In this document: piece by piece, positions 1 through 9,364 of the stretch
Layout: every line of letters starts with the position of its first letter
Position numbering within the stretch: the stretch's first letter is position 1
Source: Polyangiaceae bacterium
GTDB taxonomy: Bacteria > Myxococcota_A > Polyangia > Polyangiales > Polyangiaceae
Direction of reading: 5' to 3'
Length of the DNA stretch: 64,000 bases
NCBI GenBank assembly: GCA_022842465.1
Contig: JALHPN010000017.1
Location: 1 to 64,000, forward strand
Program-made: the position numbers and the translations under genes
Notes under the pieces: generated by a model
Database searches by the model: none
Told to the model about the DNA's origin: nothing
What the model saw: the letters and a program-made list of their open reading frames with translations, nothing else

Positions 1-499
1 CCACGAGGCGCGCGCTGCGGACGAGAGGCTCGCAGGCGAGCGAGGCCGAGGGCGCGCCGTGTCCCGCGCGGGTGCAGGTCGCGCCGCACGTGAGGACGCG
101 CGCCGTGTCGCCGTCGTGCTCGAACCCGACCCACGTACGGGCGGTGCCTAGCGAGGCGCCGTCGCCGGCGACCGCGACGACGTCCTCGAGCTCGTCGTCG
201 CTGCCGCGTCCGCGGAGCGCGACGGGGGCGTCCGTCGCACGCTCGGCGAGCTTCGCGGTGAACGCGTGGGCGCGCGCGGTGATCGGCGGTCGCATGTCCT
301 CGACCCAGCCGGGGATCGGCGTCGCGACGCAGGCGGAGACGAGCACCGCGCCGTCCTCCGGGTGCCCGAAGCGAGCGGCCTGGAAGTCCCGCAGCTCGGC
401 GCCGGCCGCGCCCGACGCAGGGGGCGGGGCGAGCGGCAGAGGGATCCCGGGAGCGGGCGAGCTCCGATCCGGCGCGAAGGCGAGGCCGGCGCGACGCAA
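1..499 (-). CDS. Hypothetical protein, 3' end cut by window edge
   Basis: An open frame runs from a TTG at 499 to the left edge without a stop, and its composition looks coding. It begins 8 bp after the merR stop, so it is probably the third gene of the ihfA-merR unit. About 165 residues are visible. A Pro/Ala-rich N-terminus is followed by a region with ADGAV-like and GWVEDM segments, and near the edge there are three or more cysteines (LTCGATC, then LACEPL). No domain is recognised. The start is uncertain because no ATG lies near it and translation could be coupled to merR. The C-terminus is missing from the window. Confidence 0.5.
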   Translation of the reverse strand, partial: MRRAGLAFAPDRSSPAPGIPLPLAPPPASGAAGAELRDFQAARFGHPEDGAVLVSACVATPIPGWVEDMRPPITARAHAFTAKLAERATDAPVALRGRGSDDELEDVVAVAGDGASLGTARTWVGFEHDGDTARVLTCGATCTRAGHGAPSASLACEPLVRSARLV

Positions 500-506
500 C
501 GCGGGA

Positions 507-977
507 TCAGTCGCGCGCGCTGCGCGGGCCGATGCCCGGCGGGGGCGACGCGAGCTCGGCGAGGAACGCCTCGACGTCGTCGCGGATCGCGAGGAGCGCG
601 CTCTTCACGTCGACGGCGCCCCCCGACGCGGGCGACACGTCCTGCGACGCGTCGCCCGCCGACTCCGGGGGCGTCGTGGCGACGACCTCGCTCGCGCGGG
701 CATCGCTCGCGGCCTCCTCGGGCAGGGGCTGGCTGCTGCCGCGGGTCAGCTTCTTCTTCGCGCCCGCGATCGTGAAGCCGTCCCGGTAGAGGAGGTCCTT
801 CACGCGGAGCAGGTTCTCCACGTCCTTCCGCGAGTAGACGCGCTGTCCTTTCGCGCTCTTCGTCGGTCGGATGGCGCGGAACTCGCGCTCCCAGTAGCGG
901 AGCACGTGCGGCTCCACACCGACGAGCCCCGCCACCTCACCGATGCGGAAGAAGAGCTTCGACGGGAGCTCGGCCAT
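507..977 (-). CDS. MerR-family transcriptional regulator
   Basis: 156 residues. Residues 8-76 form a MerR-type winged helix-turn-helix: [20 protein letters not shown], then the wing with [20 protein letters not shown]. The C-terminal half is Ala/Ser/Glu-rich and has no cysteine sensor, so this is unlikely to be a metal sensor. It starts 18 bp after the ihfA stop. An ihfA gene followed by a short MerR-like gene is a recurrent arrangement in Proteobacteria and related phyla (known context), and suggests co-transcription. The regulated genes cannot be read from the sequence. Confidence 0.85.
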   Translation of the reverse strand: MAELPSKLFFRIGEVAGLVGVEPHVLRYWEREFRAIRPTKSAKGQRVYSRKDVENLLRVKDLLYRDGFTIAGAKKKLTRGSSQPLPEEAASDARASEVVATTPPESAGDASQDVSPASGGAVDVKSALLAIRDDVEAFLAELASPPPGIGPRSARD

Positions 978-995
978 GGGACGCGAGGAGACCGA

Positions 996-1424
996 CTACT
1001 CCTTGGAGGACGCTTCGGCGGCGGGTGTCGGCATCGCCGAGGTGTTGGCGACCGGCTGACCACCGATGGTCGTCACGTGCGACGTCGGCCCCGCGGCGCC
1101 TCCGTTCGTGATCGGCGTCGCGGTGGCGCTGCCGTTCTTCGCGTCCTTCGCGTTCAGCGCCTGCTTCAGGATCTGGCTCGCCTTGAAGGTGAGCACGCGA
1201 CGTTCGCTGATCTTGATCGGGTCGCCCGTCTGCGGGTTTCGACCGGGCCTCTGCCGCTTGTCCCGGAGGACGAAGTTGCCGAACCCGCTGATCTTGATCT
1301 TCTCCCCGCGCCCGAGGGTCTCCTTCATCATCTCGAAGACGAGGTCGACGATGTCCGCCGACTCCTTCTTGGAGAATCCGCCGACCCTCGCGTACAGCGC
1401 CTGGACGATCTCGGCCTTCGTCAT
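996..1424 (-). CDS. ihfA: Integration host factor alpha-like DNA-bending protein
   Basis: 142 residues. The first 95 are a complete HU/IHF fold: MTKAEIVQALYARVGGFSKK, the dimer core, then the DNA-intercalating arm with GRNPQTGDPIKI, the family signature that includes the conserved proline. Typical IHF alpha is about 100 residues. This one carries a 45-residue Ala/Thr/Gly-rich tail of unknown role. The frame is open further upstream, but the ATG at 1424 gives the normal N-terminus. A TAGAGA hexamer lies 5 nt upstream of that ATG with no Shine-Dalgarno, so the transcript could be leaderless. Merges into merR downstream (18-bp gap). IHF versus HU rests on overall similarity. Confidence 0.88.
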   Translation of the reverse strand: MTKAEIVQALYARVGGFSKKESADIVDLVFEMMKETLGRGEKIKISGFGNFVLRDKRQRPGRNPQTGDPIKISERRVLTFKASQILKQALNAKDAKNGSATATPITNGGAAGPTSHVTTIGGQPVANTSAMPTPAAEASSKE

Positions 1425-1654
1425 GATCGTCTCTACCCCCGTGTCGATGCTCGCCTGCGTCGCATCGCCGAAAACGCTCGGCCGGCGCTCGCAGGTCCCC
1501 GATAGTAAACGGCTAATATTCGAGGGGCCAGCGGAAAACGACGATGGCCACAGGCCAGAGCCTCGGGACACCGATCGTGACGCAGCTCGTCGAAAGTGGT
1601 TACAATCCAGGCATTTCAGCCTGTTAGACGAGATTCTGCGGGCTCAGGCGGCCG

Positions 1655-3247
1655 TCAGGCGGCGAGCTCTTCCGACACCTCGGCCGGCGCGGGCGGCGGC
1701 ACGCTTTCGAGCTCGCCCGCGGCGCTGGCCGGCAGGAGACGCGCGGCGCGGCGGCGCGCGGCCTGCTCGCTCGCCACGAGCGACGCGACGTAGCCGTAGC
1801 CGAACGTGAAGAGCATCGCGAAGGGCGTCGCAAACCAGTGACCCGTCTCGAGCGACGCGACGACGCTCGCGAACGACACGAGACAGAGCGCGACCTCGAC
1901 CGTGGGCAGGTCGGCGCGCGCGCGGTAACGGTGGCTATGCGCCGAACCCTGCTTCGGGGTGCGGACGAACTCGCCCGCCATGTTGCGGAGGCCGTCCCAG
2001 ACCGCCTTCGTCAGGTGCGGCGCGAGCCCGGCGCCGAGTGCGAGGAGCGCGGGGAGCGTCTTCAGCGCCTCGAGCCGCCGGCGCCCCTGAGCCGCCTCCG
2101 CCATGGCGTAGAACGCGGCGAGCGAGCCCGTCGTGCCGATGCAGAGCGGGAGGTCGATGAGGAGCATCGTCTGCGGGTTCGTCGCCGGCATGAGGATGAG
2201 CGCCGGGAGGAGGAGCACGCTGAGGACGACCATCAGCGGATACGCGAAGTGCGGCGTCATGTGGAACACCGCCTCGAGCCGCTGCGAGAGCGTGAGCTCG
2301 CTCGAGATGACGCGCTTCATGAGCTTGCGAGCCGTCTGGACCGTGCCCTTCGCCCACCGGAACTGCTGGGCGCGGAAGGCGCTCACGTCCTCGGGGAGCT
2401 CGGCGGGCGTGACGACGTCCTCGCGGTAGACGAACCGCCAGCCGGCGAGCTGCGCGCGGTAGGACAGATCGAGATCCTCGGTGAGCGTGTCGTGCTGCCA
2501 GCCACCGGCCTCGCCGATCGCCGCCTTGCGCCACATGCCGCCCGTGCCCGAGAAGTTGAAGAGCCAGCCCGCCGCCGCGCGCGCGCGGTTCTCGACGAGG
2601 TGGTGCCCGTCGAGCATGAGGGCCTGCACGCGCGTGAGGAGGTTGGCCTCGCGGTTCATGTGGCCCCAGCGCGCCTGCACCATGCCGACCTTCTCGTCCG
2701 CGATGAAGTGCGGGACGAGGTCGAGGAGGAAGCCGTCCTGCGGGATGAAGTCGGCGTCGAAGATCGCCACCAGCTCGCCCTTCGCCGTCGCGAGGCCGGC
2801 GTCGAGCGCGCCCGCCTTGTAGCCCGTGCGATCGACGCGGTGGAGGTAGACGATGTCGAGCGGGCCCTGCCAGTCCTCACGGACACCCTTCATCGCGGGC
2901 GAGACGTCGGCGAGCTGCGCGACCTTCTGGCGGGCGAGGTGACGCGACTCGTCCGTGGAGTCGTCGAGGACCTGGATCTGGAGCTTCGTCCGGGGGTACG
3001 CGATGCGCGCGGTGTGATCGAGGAGGCGCTCGAGCACCGTCGCCTCGTTGAACAGCGGGAGCTGGATCGTGACGACCGGCAGCCCGTCGGGATCGGCGTC
3101 GCGCGCGACGGGCGGGAGCCCTTCGCGGAGCGCCTTCAAGCGGTCGCGGTAGCGGAGGCAGGTGATGACCAGGTGCGAACGGTGGAGGCCGTACATCGCG
3201 AGCAGGAGGAGCACCGCGAAGTACGCGAAACACAAGGCCACGTGCAT
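1655..3247 (-). CDS. Processive family 2 glycosyltransferase, cellulose synthase-like membrane enzyme
   Basis: 530 residues from the ATG at 3247; an in-frame GTG at 3286 is an alternative. An N-terminal membrane helix (residues 5-27) is followed by a GT-A domain with all processive GT2 motifs: VLDDS (D95-D96), FDADF (D164, D166), TED (256-258) and QQFRW (294-298). At least four C-terminal membrane helices follow. It should polymerise or transfer a nucleotide sugar at the inner membrane with extrusion. No PilZ domain is visible, unlike bacterial cellulose synthase A. The 110-bp gap to the upstream gene makes an operon possible. The sugar and polymer are unknown. Confidence 0.85.
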   Translation of the reverse strand: MHVALCFAYFAVLLLLAMYGLHRSHLVITCLRYRDRLKALREGLPPVARDADPDGLPVVTIQLPLFNEATVLERLLDHTARIAYPRTKLQIQVLDDSTDESRHLARQKVAQLADVSPAMKGVREDWQGPLDIVYLHRVDRTGYKAGALDAGLATAKGELVAIFDADFIPQDGFLLDLVPHFIADEKVGMVQARWGHMNREANLLTRVQALMLDGHHLVENRARAAAGWLFNFSGTGGMWRKAAIGEAGGWQHDTLTEDLDLSYRAQLAGWRFVYREDVVTPAELPEDVSAFRAQQFRWAKGTVQTARKLMKRVISSELTLSQRLEAVFHMTPHFAYPLMVVLSVLLLPALILMPATNPQTMLLIDLPLCIGTTGSLAAFYAMAEAAQGRRRLEALKTLPALLALGAGLAPHLTKAVWDGLRNMAGEFVRTPKQGSAHSHRYRARADLPTVEVALCLVSFASVVASLETGHWFATPFAMLFTFGYGYVASLVASEQAARRRAARLLPASAAGELESVPPPAPAEVSEELAA

Positions 3248-3357
3248 GCGGACGAGCTTTGCACCGGTGACCTCTGCCTTTGTCACCAACTTGTAATTCG
3301 TTGTAGCTCTTTGTGCGCAAGACTCCGCGGCAGGTGCCCGGAAGGACTCGGGATTGT

Positions 3358-4713
3358 CTACTTCTTCTTGCCGAGATCGAGGTGGTAGAAGACGCCCAAC
3401 CCCGCGAAAACCATCGTGTGGCCCGCCGCATCCGTGATGGGAACCTCGCGGCACACGCCGCCCGGGCAGAACTCGGCGCTGCCGAACGTGCCGTAGTTGA
3501 GCCCCACCTTCGGGAGGATCCGCATCGGCCCCGCCGGGATCATGACGCCCATCGAGAGACCGAGCTCGAGCCCTCCGAAGCTCGCGGTCGTCTTCCCGGA
3601 GGCGTCCGTCTCGGAGAGAGAGAGGGTGCGGTAGCCGAGACTGACGTCACCGTAGAAGGAGACCTTGTCCGGGTTCGCGAGGAGCCCCAGGACCGCCGCG
3701 TAGTAGAGCGTGCTCGCAGAGTAGTCCGGCGCCCTGGCCCCGTCGGGTGCGCCGAGGGACGCGTAGTCGAACATCCCGCCGAGGAGCAGCGTGCGGCCGA
3801 GGCGGAACATGAGATCGAGGCCGACGCCGCCGCCGGTCCGGGCGACGTCCTTGAACTCGGTGCTCCGCGTCGTCGTCCCGAACACCGTCGTCGGCGTCGC
3901 GAGGGTGGTCGACACGACGTCGCCGCCAGGAACGTACACGCCTCCGTGGATACCCATGAGGATCCCCGTGTCGCTCGAGCCCGTTTTCGGCGGGGCGGGC
4001 TGGGCAGGCGTGCCGCCGGGAGGCGGCGTCGTCGGCTGCGGCTGCGGCTGCTGCGGGTTGCCGTACGGCGCGGGAGCGGGCGCCACGACGATGGGCGCCG
4101 CCGACCGCACGAGCGTGAGCTCGACGGGCTTCTGATCCCGATCGCGGAGCTCCACCTCCGTCGGCCCGGGCGTCGACCATCCCGTCGCCGCCGCGGTGAG
4201 CTTGTACGTCCCCGGGTTCACGGGTCGCGCGATGCCGAGCAGCTCGTTCGGCACCTGCACGTTGTTCACGAGCACCTGAAGGTTCGGGAGCTGCGACGGA
4301 TCCGGCTTCACCGAGATGCGGAGCGTCGGGATGCGGGCGCGGAGCGGCGGGAGCTCCTGCTCGCCGCTCTTCTGCGCGCTCACGAACGCCTCGGGCGGGT
4401 TCGCCCCGAGCGGCTTCCGGATGAGGAGCTCGTAGGTCTCCGACGCCTCGACGAGCTTACCGGTCGCGGCCTGACACTCGGCGATGTGCAGGAGGTGCGT
4501 CGGCGCGTCGTAGAGCTTCTGCGCGGCCTCGAACTTCACGAGCGCCTCGGCAGGCTTCGACGCGTCCTGCAGCGCGATGCCTTCCATGTACGCCGCGCGC
4601 GCGGCGGCCTTGCGGTCCGTCTCGGACATCTGCGCGGACGCGACGTCCGCCACGAGCAAGGCGATCAGGGCGACGAGAAGCGAGAGGGATCGCGAGAGCC
4701 GGACGCGAAGCAT
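3358..4713 (-). CDS. Secreted TPR/PEGA-like protein with C-terminal beta-barrel-like domain
   Basis: 451 residues. The signal peptide is residues 1-27, ending VASA. Residues 30-105 are TPR-like (AYMEGIALQDASKPAEALVK). Residues 125-205 form a PEGA-like beta domain (NPGTYKLTAAATGWSTPG), then a Pro/Gln-rich linker at 210-250. Alternating Gly/aromatic strands from about 255 to the end resemble a small outer-membrane barrel. This architecture is common in myxobacterial envelope proteins. The stop of the kinase gene is 39 bp upstream, so the two may be co-transcribed. A TACGCT hexamer 11 nt before the ATG could be its own -10 box. Function beyond envelope association is not evident. Confidence 0.7.
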   Translation of the reverse strand: MLRVRLSRSLSLLVALIALLVADVASAQMSETDRKAAARAAYMEGIALQDASKPAEALVKFEAAQKLYDAPTHLLHIAECQAATGKLVEASETYELLIRKPLGANPPEAFVSAQKSGEQELPPLRARIPTLRISVKPDPSQLPNLQVLVNNVQVPNELLGIARPVNPGTYKLTAAATGWSTPGPTEVELRDRDQKPVELTLVRSAAPIVVAPAPAPYGNPQQPQPQPTTPPPGGTPAQPAPPKTGSSDTGILMGIHGGVYVPGGDVVSTTLATPTTVFGTTTRSTEFKDVARTGGGVGLDLMFRLGRTLLLGGMFDYASLGAPDGARAPDYSASTLYYAAVLGLLANPDKVSFYGDVSLGYRTLSLSETDASGKTTASFGGLELGLSMGVMIPAGPMRILPKVGLNYGTFGSAEFCPGGVCREVPITDAAGHTMVFAGLGVFYHLDLGKKK

Positions 4714-4752
4714 GAGTGCGGGCGAGCGTAGACGATCCCGCGCCCCGGGCGC

Positions 4753-6357
4753 TCAGTAACCCGGATCCTTCGTGGAGGGGTTCGGCTTCACGGGCGGCTT
4801 CGACGTGGGCTGCGGCGTTGGCTGCGTGGTCGTCGCGGGCGTCGCGGGTGCCGTGGTCGTCGTGGGTGCCGTGGTCGTCGCGGGCGTCGTGGTCGTCCCC
4901 GGCTTCGGCGTCGTGCCGGGCTTCGGCGCCGTTCCCGGGCGCGCAGCGGGTGAGCCAGGCACGGTCTTCGCCGGGACGACCGCCGGCGGTGTCGGCATGG
5001 CGTCGGCGATCGGCAGGGGCGTCGCGCTGGTCGGGTCCCCGCTCGGGTGCGTCGTCGCGCCCGGCACGAGGCTCGTCGGCGCGGAGGGGGCGCCGCTCGC
5101 GCCGCCCGCGGTGGTGCTCGTCGACGACACGGCGAGACCCGCGCCGCTGCGCACGCCACCGTTGTTCCGGTAGACGACTCCAGCCGTGATCGCGCCGCCG
5201 CCGATGACGAGCCCGGCGATCGCAGCCCCGAGGATGACCTTCAAGCGCCCGCCCGAGGCCACCGGCGCCGGGCTCGACGACGTGAACGGCGCGTTCGTCA
5301 TGCCGGCCGGCGGCGGTGTGCGCGCGCCATACCCCCCGTCGGGTGGCGTCAGGAGCGCCGCCATCGGCTGAGGCGTGCCCTGCGGGGCGTAGGGTGAGCT
5401 CTGGCCGGAGACCGTTCCGTTCGGTCCCATGGCCGCCGCCGGATGGGCATGGCCACCCGAGAGCGACTGTGAGGCGCGCCCGGTGCTGAGCCCCGCGGCG
5501 TACGCGAGCGCGTCGCCGAGCTCCTGCGCCGACTGGAAGCGACGTTCCGGATCGCGCTCGAGCGCGCGCATGAACCACGCATCGAAGCTCGAGGGGAGGC
5601 CGGGCACGGTCTGCGACGGCACCGGGACGGGCGCGGTGCAGATCTTCACGAGGAGGTCGCCCACGGACTCGCCGTCGAACGGCAGCTTCCCTGCGAGGCA
5701 CTTGAAGGCGATGACGCCGATCGACCAGAGGTCGGTGCGGTGGTCGACGTTGCGGAGGCCGCGGGCCTGCTCCGGGGACATGTAATACGGGGTGCCGAGC
5801 ACCGCGCCGGTCTTGGTGCTCGAGGTCATGCCCGGGTTGTGGGCGCTGTTCTGGATCTTCGCGATCCCGAAATCGAGGACCTTGACGATCTCGTCGTCGT
5901 CGTCCGAGGAGCGCGTGAGGAACACGTTCTCGGGTTTCAGATCGCGGTGGACGATGCCGCGCTCGTGCGCGCGTTGGAGCCCCCGGCACACTTGCTGGAG
6001 GATGCGCGCCGTGTCCTGGAGCGTGAGCTGCCGGAGGCGCTCGATGCGCTTGTCGAGCGGCTCGCCGACGAGCAGCTCCATGACGATGAACGGCTTCCCG
6101 TCGTCGGTGACGCCGTGGTCGTAGATCTTGATCGCGTGCTTCGACTCGATGGTCGCCGCCGCGCGCGCCTCGCGGTCGAAGCGGGTCCGCGCCTCCTGGC
6201 TGTCTGAGTACTCGGCCTCGATGAACTTGATCGCGACGCGCGTCCCGAGGCTCGCGTGGCGGCCTTCCCAGACCGACCCCATGCCTCCGCGGCCGATGAG
6301 GCCTACGAGCTGGAACTTTCCAGCGACGAGTCCGGAGGTCGGGGGCGTGACGTTCAT
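4753..6357 (-). CDS. Serine/threonine protein kinase, membrane anchored
   Basis: 534 residues. Residues 15-290 are a complete Hanks-type kinase: glycine loop GRGGMG (22-27), VAIK lysine 44, HRDLKPEN with catalytic D139, DFG D162, and a PYYMSPEQARG activation segment. A Gly/Pro linker leads to one membrane helix near residues 380-402, followed by an extracytoplasmic Thr/Pro-rich low-complexity tail with no folded sensor domain visible. An AGGAG Shine-Dalgarno lies 4 nt before the ATG. Myxobacteria carry many such kinases (known). The TPR/PEGA protein directly downstream may be a partner, but that is inference. Confidence 0.95.
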   Translation of the reverse strand: MNVTPPTSGLVAGKFQLVGLIGRGGMGSVWEGRHASLGTRVAIKFIEAEYSDSQEARTRFDREARAAATIESKHAIKIYDHGVTDDGKPFIVMELLVGEPLDKRIERLRQLTLQDTARILQQVCRGLQRAHERGIVHRDLKPENVFLTRSSDDDDEIVKVLDFGIAKIQNSAHNPGMTSSTKTGAVLGTPYYMSPEQARGLRNVDHRTDLWSIGVIAFKCLAGKLPFDGESVGDLLVKICTAPVPVPSQTVPGLPSSFDAWFMRALERDPERRFQSAQELGDALAYAAGLSTGRASQSLSGGHAHPAAAMGPNGTVSGQSSPYAPQGTPQPMAALLTPPDGGYGARTPPPAGMTNAPFTSSSPAPVASGGRLKVILGAAIAGLVIGGGAITAGVVYRNNGGVRSGAGLAVSSTSTTAGGASGAPSAPTSLVPGATTHPSGDPTSATPLPIADAMPTPPAVVPAKTVPGSPAARPGTAPKPGTTPKPGTTTTPATTTAPTTTTAPATPATTTQPTPQPTSKPPVKPNPSTKDPGY

Positions 6358-6522
6358 GGCGCTCCTGGAGGAAGTCCCTCGGCTTGGACGTGTGACGACG
6401 TCATAAGGTTCACGTCCAGAACGCCCCTCACGTCGGCGAACGATAGCAGGGAGGGCCCTTCCCAGGGAAACGGGGCGAATCGCGAGCTCGGCACCCCCGT
6501 TGCACGGGCGTCGGGACCCTCC

Positions 6523-6528
6523 TACGGT
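6523..6528 (+). promoter_or_regulatory. Candidate leaderless -10 box for polA
   Basis: TACGGT lies 7 nt before the GTG at 6536, and no Shine-Dalgarno is present between them. Transcription starting about 7 nt after the hexamer would begin at or next to the start codon. It belongs to a set of similarly placed boxes in this window. Confidence 0.4.
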
Positions 6529-6535
6529 GTGCGCC

Positions 6536-9364
6536 GTGCCGGCCGTCCTTCCTCCGCCGGGGACCGACGACGTCCTCTACCTCGTCGACCTCTCCGGGTA
6601 CGTCTTCCGCGCCTACCACGCGATAGCGCCGCTCTCGAACTCGAAGGGGGAGCCGACGCACGCGGTGCTCGGGACGACGAACATGATCCAGAAGGTCGTG
6701 AACGAACGTCGCCCCGCGATGCTCGCCGTCGCGATGGATTGCCGCGGACCAAGCTTCCGGAAGGACATCGACGCCCGGTACAAGGCGACGCGCCCGCCGG
6801 CGCCTGCGGACCTCTCTCCGCAGCTCGTCCGCACAGAGCAGGTCGTTCGCACCTACCAGATCCCGATCTTCCAGGCCGAGCGCATCGAGGCCGACGATCT
6901 CATCGCCGCCGTCGTCGAGCGTGCGGTCGGGGACGGCCTCCGCGTCGTCATCGTGAGCGCCGACAAGGACTTGATGCAGCTCGTCCACGACGACGACGAC
7001 CGCGTCCTCATGTGGGACTCGATGCGGGACAAGACGTATGGGCCGGAGGAGGTCACCGCGAAGTTCGGTGTCCCGCCGAGCAAGCTCCGCGATCTCCTCG
7101 CCCTCACCGGCGACACGTCGGACAACGTCCCCGGCGTGCCGAGCGTCGGGCCGAAGACGGCCGCCGATCTCCTCCGCGACCACGGCTCGATCGACGGCAT
7201 CTACGCGAACCTCGCGACGATCAAGAAGCCGAAGTTGAAGGAGGCGCTCACGAACCACGAAGCGGACGCGCGCGTGTCGCGCGAGCTCGTGACGTTGAAG
7301 CGGGACGTCCCGATCACGTGGGAGAAGGAGAAGCTCGTCTACGGTGGCGCGGATCTCGACGAGCTCCGTCGCCTCTTCATCGAGCTCGAGTTCTCACGCC
7401 TGCTCGATCAGATCAGCGCCGCGATCGCGCTCCGCGACGGCGGTCACAAGATGCCCGCCCCCGGCGAGAAGGGCGCAGGGCGCGCGGCCGCGATGGTCTC
7501 CGCCGCGAAGGCGCCCGCCGCGCCGCCCGCCGCGCGCATCACCCGCACGTACGAGCACGTCGTCATGACCGACGCGCTCGACGCCCTCCTCCTCCGGGCG
7601 GAGGGCGAGAAGCGCCTCGCCGTCACCGTGGTCGCGACGGGCGCTGACCCCATGCGGGCGAGCCTCGTCGGCGTCGCGCTCGCCGTCGATCCGGGCAAGG
7701 GCGTCTACGTTCCCGTCGAGCACCGGTACCTCGGGGCGCCCAAGCAGCTGTCGTGGGACGAGCTGAGAGCGAGGCTCGGACCGCTCCTCGCGGACCCGGC
7801 GATCCGGAAGGTCGGCTTCGACATGAAGCGGACGGAGAACCTCCTCGCGCGGCTCGGTCTCCGCATCGCCGGGCCGGTCTCCGATCCGCAGCTCGCCGCC
7901 TACCTCCTCGATCCCGAGGCGCCGAACCGGATGGAGGACCTCGTCCGCCGGGAGTTCGGCACCGAGCTGCCGCTCTACGACGAGGGGGCGGGGGGCGCGG
8001 GCGGCAAACGTGCCCCCGGAAAGAAGAGCGAGCGGGTCGCGTTCGATCAGCTCGACGTCGAGCGCGCGACGACCTACGCCGCACCACAGGCGGAGCTCGC
8101 GCTCGACGTCGCGCTCCGGCTCGATCCGCGGGTCGCCTCCGAAGGCCTCGGGAAGCTCTACGAGGACGTCGAGCTCCCGCTCGCGCGCGTCCTCGCGTCG
8201 ATGGAGCAGAAGGGCGTCCTCGTCGACGTCTCGAAGCTCGCGTCGATCGCGTCGAAGGTCGAGATCGAGTGCCAGCTCCTCGAGGCGAAGGCGCAGGAGC
8301 TCGCCGGCCAGAAGCTCGCGATCCGCTCGCGCGATCAGCTCGAGACGCTCCTCTTCGACACCCTGAAGCTCCCGGTCGTGAAGCGCACGCAGAAGGGCGG
8401 GCGCTCGACGGACGCCGCCGTCCTCGAGGAGCTCGCCGACAAGCATCCGCTTCCGCAGGTCATCCTCGACTACCGCGAGCTCGACAAGCTGAAGGGCACC
8501 TACCTCGAGGGGCTCCCGCGCGCGGTGAACCCCGCGACGGGCCGCATCCACACGCGGTTCGAGCAAGCCGTGACGGCGACGGGGCGCCTCTCGTCGACGG
8601 AGCCGAACCTCCAGAACATCCCGATCCGTCGCGAGGTCGGTCGTCTCGTGCGGTCCGCCTTCGTGGCGCCGCCCGGGTTCTCGCTCGTCAGCGCGGACTA
8701 CTCGCAGATCGAGCTCCGCGTCCTCGCCCACCTCGCCCAGGACGCAGAGCTCCAGCACGCGTTCCGCGAGAACCTCGACGTGCACCAGCACACGGCCTCG
8801 CTCGTGTTCGAGGTCCCGCGCGAGGAGGTCACGAAGGAGATGAGGACGCGCGCGAAGGCGATCAACTTCGGGCTCATCTACGGGATGGGTGAGCCCCGCC
8901 TCGCGCGCGAGCTCGGGATCACGCGCCAGGAGGCGGCGCAGTTCATCCAGGCGTACTTCGCGCGCTTCGAGGGCGTCCGCCGGTTCATGGAGCTCTCGGT
9001 CGCGAACGCGCGGAACGGCGAGGCCGTGCGCACCATCCTCGGCCGTCGGCGCTTCCTCCCGAACCTCCACTCCGCGAACCGCGGCCTCCGCTTCGAGGCG
9101 GAGCGGGTCGCGAAGAACACGCCGATCCAGGGCACGGCCGCCGACATCCTCAAGCTCGCGATGATCACGCTCGGGGAAGGGGAGGTCGTCCCCGGCGCGC
9201 GGATGATCCTGACGGTCCACGACGAGCTCGTCTTCGAGGTCCCGGAGACGCGCGTCGAGGAGGCGATGCCGAAGATCAAGAGCGCGATGGAGAGGGCGTT
9301 CCGGCTCGACGTGCCCCTCGTGGTCGACGTCGGGCATGGCCGCCACTGGGGTGAAGCACACTGA
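6536..9364 (+). CDS. polA: DNA polymerase I with degenerate 3'-5' exonuclease domain
   Basis: About 942 residues from the GTG at 6536; GTG 6527 and TTG 6500 are also in frame. Residues 11-290 are the 5' nuclease (EADDLIAAV, SADKDLMQLV, LTGDTSDNVPGVPSVGPKTA). Residues 335-520 align with the 3'-5' exonuclease but lack its metal ligands: the DTE motif reads VATGAD, the NLKYD aspartate is Thr, and the YAAEDAD aspartate is Gln. From about 540 comes the polymerase: motif A DYSQIELRVLAH, motif B RTRAKAINFGLIYG, motif C VHDELVFEV. It should fill gaps and remove RNA primers without proofreading. The gene stands alone and faces an ATPase gene with no intervening base. Confidence 0.96.
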   Translation: MPAVLPPPGTDDVLYLVDLSGYVFRAYHAIAPLSNSKGEPTHAVLGTTNMIQKVVNERRPAMLAVAMDCRGPSFRKDIDARYKATRPPAPADLSPQLVRTEQVVRTYQIPIFQAERIEADDLIAAVVERAVGDGLRVVIVSADKDLMQLVHDDDDRVLMWDSMRDKTYGPEEVTAKFGVPPSKLRDLLALTGDTSDNVPGVPSVGPKTAADLLRDHGSIDGIYANLATIKKPKLKEALTNHEADARVSRELVTLKRDVPITWEKEKLVYGGADLDELRRLFIELEFSRLLDQISAAIALRDGGHKMPAPGEKGAGRAAAMVSAAKAPAAPPAARITRTYEHVVMTDALDALLLRAEGEKRLAVTVVATGADPMRASLVGVALAVDPGKGVYVPVEHRYLGAPKQLSWDELRARLGPLLADPAIRKVGFDMKRTENLLARLGLRIAGPVSDPQLAAYLLDPEAPNRMEDLVRREFGTELPLYDEGAGGAGGKRAPGKKSERVAFDQLDVERATTYAAPQAELALDVALRLDPRVASEGLGKLYEDVELPLARVLASMEQKGVLVDVSKLASIASKVEIECQLLEAKAQELAGQKLAIRSRDQLETLLFDTLKLPVVKRTQKGGRSTDAAVLEELADKHPLPQVILDYRELDKLKGTYLEGLPRAVNPATGRIHTRFEQAVTATGRLSSTEPNLQNIPIRREVGRLVRSAFVAPPGFSLVSADYSQIELRVLAHLAQDAELQHAFRENLDVHQHTASLVFEVPREEVTKEMRTRAKAINFGLIYGMGEPRLARELGITRQEAAQFIQAYFARFEGVRRFMELSVANARNGEAVRTILGRRRFLPNLHSANRGLRFEAERVAKNTPIQGTAADILKLAMITLGEGEVVPGARMILTVHDELVFEVPETRVEEAMPKIKSAMERAFRLDVPLVVDVGHGRHWGEAH

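Noticed and set aside
1425-1654. Possible tRNA or small RNA in the gap before IHF alpha
   Set aside because: No acceptor-stem pairing with a T-loop GGTTCGA-type motif could be found, and only weak AT-rich words at 1501-1520 stood out.
3286-3454. Upstream extension of the GT2 glycosyltransferase to an earlier start
   Set aside because: The extra stretch overlaps the 3' end of the upstream TPR/PEGA gene and has no domain similarity. The ATG at 3247 gives the normal membrane-helix start.
4780-4960. A repeated GTCGTCG/GGTGCCGTGGTC pattern that looks like a DNA tandem repeat
   Set aside because: It encodes the Thr/Pro-rich tail of the Ser/Thr kinase (repeats of TTTAP and KPGT), so it is protein low complexity and not a separate repeat element.
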